Source: Gigaspora rosea
Lineage: Eukaryota; Glomeromycota; Glomeromycetes; Diversisporales; Gigasporaceae
Assembly (NCBI GenBank): GCA_003550325.1
Contig: QKWP01000437.1
Span: 230,335 to 294,334, forward strand
Direction: 5' to 3'
DNA: 64,000 bases
A program made the position numbers and the translations under genes. The notes beneath the pieces were generated by a model, which had not been told where the DNA came from, did no database searches, and saw only the letters and a list, made by a program, of their open reading frames with translations. How positions within the stretch are numbered: the stretch's first letter is position 1; the number at the start of each line of letters is the position of its first letter. Positions 57,690 to 64,000 of this stretch are shown piece by piece.

Positions 57690-58153
57690 CTGTATAAGCG
57701 CAAAATAACACTCGTGTGCGTTATTTTGAAACGAAACCTTCAAAAAAAGGTTAAGTGTTTCGAATTAACGCCCCATGGGCGTTCCGAATTAACGCACGCC
57801 CTAATTTAGCATATAATTATTGTCGGAAAATGATATAGAATCGTCCTTCCATAAGTGCATTCTTTATAAGTGCGCTTCACATGCACTTTTTCCTTATAAG
57901 TGCTATAAGTGCACTTCACATACTTTCTTTCTATAAGTGCGCATCATTTGATCCACCTAATGTAATACAACATTATATTATATTACATTCCATAAGTGCG
58001 CATTCCGAAAGCACGCTTTTCCTAATTACATGCATTTATGGAAGATCGACTGTATTGGATTCAAAAAAATCACCCTTATTCCGAAATATCGCACATGGAC
58101 GTATACCAAGTCAATTAATTAACGCGCATATGGGCGTTATTTCGTGCTTATAC

Positions 58154-58154
<1 letters not shown>
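57690..58154. mobile_element. Mariner-like element (CYGTATAAGC ends)
   Basis: Ends CTGTATAAGCGCAAAATAAC and GTTATTTCGTGCTTATACGG are inverted; TA on the left. Related to 38831-38945. A second mariner-like MITE is inserted at 57836. Confidence 0.68.
57836..58052. mobile_element. Mariner-like MITE (CTTCCATAAGTGC ends)
   Basis: 217 bp, inverted ends YAG(A/T).CG..CTTCCATAA(G/A)TGC, TA on both sides, ATAAGTGC motifs within. Confidence 0.72.
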
Positions 58155-58199
<45 letters not shown>

Positions 58200-58200
58200 N
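58155..58200. repeat. Poly(T) tract ending in a single N
   Basis: More than 40 T then one N; probably a sequencing or assembly break at a homopolymer. Confidence 0.9.
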
Positions 58201-58495
58201 TGAAACCGCCTAGATAAAACATATCGGCGTGTTTGGTTCATCACATGAGTAACCCAAAATTTTGGGGTCCAAATGTAGATCAACTTTTATGATTTGCCAA
58301 TTTTATAGTCGAATTTTATAAACGAATTATTACTTACAAGTAAAATATATACTAAAGTAAGCATATTTTGCTATATAAAAATATGAATACTGTATAAACT
58401 TATTGTTAATATTAAAAAGCAAACTCATGTTTATATGTATAGTGTATATAGAAGCACTAAATAGAAAAGATCTAACTTGAATAATCATAGTATTA

Positions 58496-58861
58496 TTAAA
58501 GATATGCCGGTATATTTGTATATGAATGGTCTCCACTAAAACAACATTGATAAGAATTACCACATAGAGAATATCGTGTAAGATATTTACCAAATATTCC
58601 TACAAAGGCATTCTCACTGCTAAATACTTGATTTCCAACGGTGCGATGATGGTTTTTTAGATGCTTCTAAATTTCACATATCATAGCTTTTTTAATATGA
58701 TCAAGCTCATAGTTAGGTAGTGGCAATATATGCGAAGACAGTATATTATGGTCCTTATGTTTTATTGTTTCATGACGTTTAAGACCACGTTGAGTCTTGT
58801 AAGATCGTGAACGTGTACAAAAAGAACAAGTAAATCTTGAAGTATTAATTGAATTAGTCAT
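58496..58861 (-). pseudogene. C2H2 zinc-finger gene fragment with internal stop
   Basis: From the ATG at 58861 the minus strand reads one zinc finger, FTCSFCTRSRSYKTQRGLKR followed by HETIKH (CX2CX14HX4H, with two more linker residues than usual). A TAG at 58667-58669 ends it after 64 residues. Past the stop the same frame stays open to 58496 and reads KHLKNHHRTVGNQVF, AFVGIFGKYLTRYS and a CysCys segment. To me this resembles the region after the finger in the large C2H2 family of Rhizophagus. It is most simply a decayed gene copy with one nonsense change and a lost 3' part. I see no intron that removes the stop. Confidence 0.65.
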
Positions 58862-61800
58862 AACTAGCTATTTTAAATAGTTAATATATAAAATAAAACT
58901 TATATAACAGTAAATTCTAGTATACTATATATCTATTGGTCAAAAAGACGATGGGTTGAGGCTTTGAACGATGGGTTCCAACGCGTTTACTTATATTTTT
59001 TATAGTAATAAATATTTTTGAGGTGTTATTTAAATGATTTTCATACTCACATGATATTAAAATAGGGTGTGGTTTTAAAACATACTAATAAATTTTGGGG
59101 TACTATAGTATAATTTGTGACCCTAAAAACCAAACACGCGATATGAAACTTTTTTTTAACAATTAATCGTTTAGTGGCGCCTAACAGTTTAACATGCTTG
59201 GATTTAATACCATTCAGCTTTAATTATGAAGCTACTAGATAATTTCAATTCTTAATAATAACCTACTTACCTATGATATTTCTTAAATATATAGGACAAA
59301 TTTTTCATCTCACATTTCAAATGCAATTTAATATCCCATGATATCTCATGTAATGAATCACATGGCAAAATGATTCTGTTAAAAATTTTTACCGAAGATA
59401 TTGATAGTTGGAATTAAAATAAAATGAAATTCTTAATTGGAGGTGAAGAATGAAATGACAAATTATATGTATGAACCTAAGTTGTATAGTAATGATTTGA
59501 GTGCTGCCAAGAGAAAATGAATTTGTGGACTTTCAAATTTATCTTTTGAATTAACTGGCGAGTAATAGTTTAGATGAAAAGCTTGCAAGAAACTTTTTCT
59601 TGGTATCTAATTGAAATTCCCTTTTTAGGCTTTTCTGTGTAACAGAATTGATATTACTTTTTTAGGCATTCAAATGATGAACGATTGGCACTAAGTTACA
59701 GCATGTTGAACCCTAATTCCTTTTTAGGATTTTAAATAAGATCAACAAAGATTACATGATCTAAAATAAAATTGGTTAAAAGTTACAGGTGAATAAAATC
59801 TTAATACTATAGATTAGTGTTCCAGCCCATCACAAAAACCCAACTCGGATCACACGCGGATGAGCCCGGGCACACGAGTGGTAAAAGAAACTCCGCAACG
59901 GGTTACCTGTGGGTGGATCACTCGTGTCATCTGATGGTAAAAAGAATTCCACAAAGGGGTTTAAAAAGTAATCATTAATTAAATTTATGCAACGCTTAAA
60001 GTAATTTTTGTAATCAACAACACAAATAAATTGTAAATATTTATGAGGTTGAGCAGCTTATTTAAATACTTGGATTAACGCATTAAATTAATGCAAATTA
60101 TAAATTAAATAGTAAATATTCATGAATACGAATGTTTAAACTAATAAACGTTCTTATGCTCATGCACTAAATAGAATGAAACCAAATGAATATTTATGAA
60201 CTTTTGAAATCTTATTTTAATGCAAATATTATCACACTCATGCACTAAATTCATGATAAAGATTATGGATTTGGATAGCTTAATGCTCATTATTCATAAT
60301 TTAACGTAAATTAGAATAGTCTCTGCACTAAATTAAAATAAACTTTAGGGATGTTGCTGAACATATGGGCGTACATTATTAAAATTTGGGAGTTCGTAAA
60401 AATAACATAACTTTTAAATTTAGTATAGTTTGAAACTTCATATTTTATATTTTTATTCAACAAGACCTTAGTTTTTTGGATCCAAAAATCTCTTTTCGGG
60501 ATCCAAAAATGGGCGCGACTTTTACTAGTACCAATTTCAGTGTGCAGGCCACGTAAAAACACAAAACTACGTGTAGTATGTGGCAAAGATCTAAAAGAAT
60601 ACAAGAAAGTTTCAGCATTGTTTTTGCGTTTCTATTAACAAGGCTTTAGTTTCAATGATACCAAAGTAGTTTTTGTCTGTCTCTAAATAGGCTTAACTTT
60701 TACTAGTGACTTAGATATTTGTTATTTGGCTTGCTTGAATCAGTCGTCAGGTAGCTTTTATTTATACACTTTAAAATATTTTTTGAGAACATGTTTCATT
60801 ATTAAATATATAAATTGCAACTATCTTTTACTTAGTATTGTTTAACAAATTATTTTATTAATACTTAATTATTTTATTAATACTTATAATGTTCTTGTGT
60901 TAATCTTATAGAAGTTAAATTGCCAAGAAAGTAGATAGACATAATTTAAATCAAATACATGTAATATTGTTTAATGCAATATGACTAAAAGTTGTAATGC
61001 ATCACTTATAAGTAATGCTTCACTGATAATAAATAAAATAAACAATTCATTTATTCATATATTTAAAATCTTATATAACAAAATTGAATTTTTATATATT
61101 GAGTAGAATTTGATTGGTTAATATTATGGTTTGGTCATCATTTGTGATAAAATGAATTTTGTGACATATCGAATGGAAACAAATCTGCCCATATCAGTTA
61201 TAGGACATGTTACACCAGGTGATAAATTATAATAAAAATTATAAAAAAATATATAAATTTACTATCCCTTTTAAACCATCAAGTATACAAATTTGTACAC
61301 TTAAATTTTTAAAGATATTTTTACACAATTGCACCTAATTTTATTATATTATACCCTTTTCCATGCTATTTAAAACATATCTTATCACTATTCTGAATTT
61401 TATTTATAGCATCTATTATATAACAATGATGCATTCAAATAAATATATAAGATTGCTGGCATGCAGATCTAAACATTACAAATTATTAACATTTAGAACT
61501 TGATCTAACAATTCAAGTATTATTTATTTGTATAAACTAATAAATAAAACTTATCAAATAAAGAATAAAAAATTACTTTGAATTTAAATAAATTGAGCCA
61601 AATAAAGCATTTATATTACTATAAATAGCCAGATAAAAGATCCCCTAGATAGTAGACCCACTATGTACATACCTGAGTGCAGATTGCAGAATCTTCTTTA
61701 ATTAAATGTAGATCTTTTTCAAAATCTAAATTGCACATTATAAGCACAAAGAGTATGTACATCTCAAATTTTACACTATATAATATAAACTCTCAGTCAA

Positions 61801-62129
61801 ATACTATATCTGGATCTATTGTAGAGTTCTAAAAATTGGTGAAATATTGCAGACTCAGGTCTTGTATCTAGCCATTTATAGTAAGTCAAAGTGTAATAAA
61901 AAAAGTTATTATACAATTATAAAATCAAAAAAAAAAGAAAAAACCAAGTCTTCTGCACTGGACCAAGTTCATTGACTTCAAGTTCAACTTCATTTCTCAT
62001 TAAAGATACTAAAGATATTGAATATACATTGAGAAAGAATACATTCTGCTTTTAACTTTTGCTAGACTTCTTCAGAAAACCAAAATTCATATTATAATAA
62101 TGATGATTATATAGATAAAGCCTCTTATT
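58862..62129. other. AT-rich DNA, no supported gene
   Basis: Short ORFs here are not similar to anything I know. 59815-59950 is a less AT-rich patch (CACACGAGTGGTAAAAGAA and CACTCGTGTCATCTGATGG face each other). ATGCTCATGCACTAAAT recurs at 60155-60250. No clear element ends. Confidence 0.4.
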
Positions 62130-62134
62130 CATAC

Positions 62135-62330
62135 TGTATTTGTTATTCGAATATATTCATATTTACTGAATATTCGAATAATATTTTAAACTTAGTCAAA
62201 TAATTATTCACCAAATAATATGAATAAACAAATCTTATTCAAATAATAACAATTATTTGAATAATAACAAATATTCAAATAATAACAATTATTCGAATAA
62301 TAATAATTATTTGAATAAGTGCTATAAGAT
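62135..62330. repeat. ATTCGAATAATA repeat cluster
   Basis: Same motif type as the subterminal zones of the hAT-like element at 14949-16173, so a decayed relative; no ends or duplication found. Confidence 0.5.
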
Positions 62331-62649
62331 ATCTAAATTAAAGTACTAAACCAGTTTTATTTTATTAATATATATATATGTACTACTGTACTTATTAAAA
62401 ATAATATTAATAAAAAAAATAAAATTATAATTAAAAATTATAATAATAAAAGTATTTATTTTTAACTATTACAAAACTCAAATCTTGAATTTTGTTTATT
62501 TAATTATATTTAAATTTTATTTATTTATCTACTTATACTTCTACTTTTTTTATTTTTAATGCTATGTGTTCTTATTACTTAAATTCAGCATTATATCCGT
62601 CATATTCCTTGGGGTTGGCTATCTAAAATAAATTTTATTTTTGAAAAAA

Positions 62650-62875
62650 TGTGCTTGTCACCAGTGGTGACAGTAACCAGATTAGGGTTATAGTTAGATT
62701 TAGAGTTAGAAAAAGGTTTATTATATAATAAAACACCTTAAGAAGCATTTTTAGCTAAAAAAAATATTGGGTTCATAGGCACAATTTGAAGTTATTGCGA
62801 TTTATAATTTTTTGAATTTTTTTGTTATACCTAATCTAGCAATTTGATTGGCTCAGAACTGTAACCATGGTTACA
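62650..62875. repeat. Decayed relative of the 8786 foldback family
   Basis: TGTCACCAGTGGTGACAGTA at the left and CTGTAACCATGGTTACA at the right with GTTATACCTAAT inside echo 8786-9125. The rest, to 63120, is AT-rich. Confidence 0.45.
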
Positions 62876-63120
62876 AATAGATTTACCCTTTATTTTTATG
62901 TTAATTTATATAAAATTTACATAATTTATCATAATGATCAAATTTTGACTTAAAATTTTAATAATTAATTTTTAAGATGATATAATATAATTTTGATTTA
63001 TATAGTTGATAACAACCCTAGCATATCCCTTCTTTGCCATCTTTTTCAATCTGTTGACTTTTTGTCAACTTGAAAATTTAAATTAAATCAAATCACTATA
63101 TTTATTTGAATAATAAATAG

Positions 63121-63263
63121 TTATTGCATACTTCGCATGCAATAATTGTAGTATTTTATGGATGATCCTAATTGATCTGTGATCCAGCCAGTATGGCTGG
63201 ATCATCAAACAATTAGGAAGAGAACATAAAATATGGCAGTTATTGTTGCATAGTATGCAATAA
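63121..63263. mobile_element. Foldback MITE with hairpin ends
   Basis: 143 bp; TTATTGCATAC at the left pairs with GTATGCAATAA at the right and pairing continues through TATTTTATG and CCTAATTG to a central GATCCAGCCAGTATGGCTGG hairpin. TAG lies on both sides (3 bp). Left end contains a CTTCG-loop hairpin. Confidence 0.65.
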
Positions 63264-63569
63264 TAGATATTTGTTTTTACAATGGTCAGCAATTCAAAAA
63301 TTAATATTGTAAACGCAATTGTATAACATATTAGACTTTGAAACAAGAGTATAAATAGATTTTCACTTAATAATTTGGCACTTTAAATACAAAAATATTT
63401 TTGCTGTGCTCCCCAAGAATATACTTAATAAACTCTGAAATCTAAAATGTAACCCAAGAATATATATTATAAACTATAATGTTTTATGTCTAGTCTTTTA
63501 CTGAATCTTGCAATTAGTCTCTGTTAACAAAAATCCAAGTCTTAAGTATCTGGATAATGAAGTCTGTAT

Positions 63570-63960
63570 AACAATTTAAAAAAAATTTTGCTCTAATAAG
63601 ACTTTGCACAACCATGATATTTCAAAAATCATTCTTTTTTTAATAAGTTTTCACGCAATTATTACAATTCAAAATAAAAAAATTCTCCTAATAAGAATTT
63701 GCGCAACTATGACAATTCAAAAAAAAACTGCTTAATAAGTCTTTGTGCAACTATAACAATTCAAAAAACATTCACCTAATAAGTATTGCAACTAAACAAT
63801 TCAAAAAAAAAGAAAATTACCTAATAAGTCTTTGCGCAACTATGATAATTAAAAAAAATTGTCTAATAAGACTTTGTGCAACTATGACAATTCGAAAAAA
63901 ATTGCTCTAATAAGTTTTCGCGCAACTATGGCAATTCAAAAAAATATCTGCCTAATAAAT
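63570..63960. repeat. About 50-bp degenerate tandem repeat
   Basis: Units around CTAATAAGACTTTGCGCAAC, TATGACAATTCAAAAAA recur about seven times with drift up to the window end. Confidence 0.75.
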
Positions 63961-64000
63961 TATCATAAATAAAACATTTTACAATCATAAAATATAGATA

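Noticed and set aside
1..64000. tRNA, rRNA or other structured RNA genes
   Set aside because: I looked for T-loop (GGTTCRANNCC) and rRNA-like text on both strands and found none convincing.

Overview
This window is eukaryotic, very AT-rich and almost free of host genes. It is a repeat-dense stretch, apparently built mainly from layers of transposable elements. Short GT-AG introns, TTAGGG-type interstitial telomere repeats, a Ty3/gypsy element, KRBA2-like integrase genes and a C2H2 zinc-finger fragment together fit an early-diverging fungus. Glomeromycotina (arbuscular mycorrhizal fungi such as Rhizophagus) is my best inference from memory of that group's repeat content. It is not proven by the sequence. 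The assembly has one long N gap (54016-54978) and one single N at 58200.

Layout. 1-5955 is the 3' part of a Ty3/gypsy LTR retrotransposon: a broken protease/zinc-knuckle region, an intact RT-RNase H frame, an intact integrase frame offset by one frame, an extra third ORF, a polypurine tract and the 3' LTR. 5956-13207 holds degenerate dispersed repeats and small DNA-transposon derivatives. 13208-19135 is a palindromic satellite-like cluster bounded by PIF/Harbinger-like ends. It contains a four-level nest: a mariner-like MITE inside another, interrupted by a hAT-like element, interrupted by a second hAT-like element. 19136-29600 is AT-rich DNA with further MITEs, a poly(A) retro-insertion with a 15-bp target duplication (22683-23526), and a second PIF/Harbinger-like element (27380-28646). 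29600-41000 is a mosaic of repeat families with interstitial telomere repeats. 41775-42220 is an almost perfect palindrome with 221-bp arms. 44466-46566 (minus) is the only intact multi-exon gene: a five-exon KRBA2-like retroviral-type integrase of about 606 residues whose second catalytic Asp is Asn. 49200-51060 is another palindromic satellite. 53220-55810 is a minisatellite interrupted by a 5'-truncated LINE, itself interrupted by a hAT-like element that holds the assembly gap. 58496-58861 (minus) is a broken C2H2 zinc-finger gene. The rest, to 64000, is AT-rich DNA with a few foldback repeats.

The strongest theme is the number of non-autonomous DNA transposons whose target-site duplications can be read directly. 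Fourteen insertions have hAT-style duplications (13 exact and 8 bp long; one, at 48048, ambiguous between 8 and 9 bp), four have TAA/TTA (PIF/Harbinger style), and several have TA (Tc1/mariner style). No hAT, Harbinger or mariner transposase is encoded here, so these copies must have been mobilised from elsewhere. The genes do not form a pathway; each belongs to its own mobile element.
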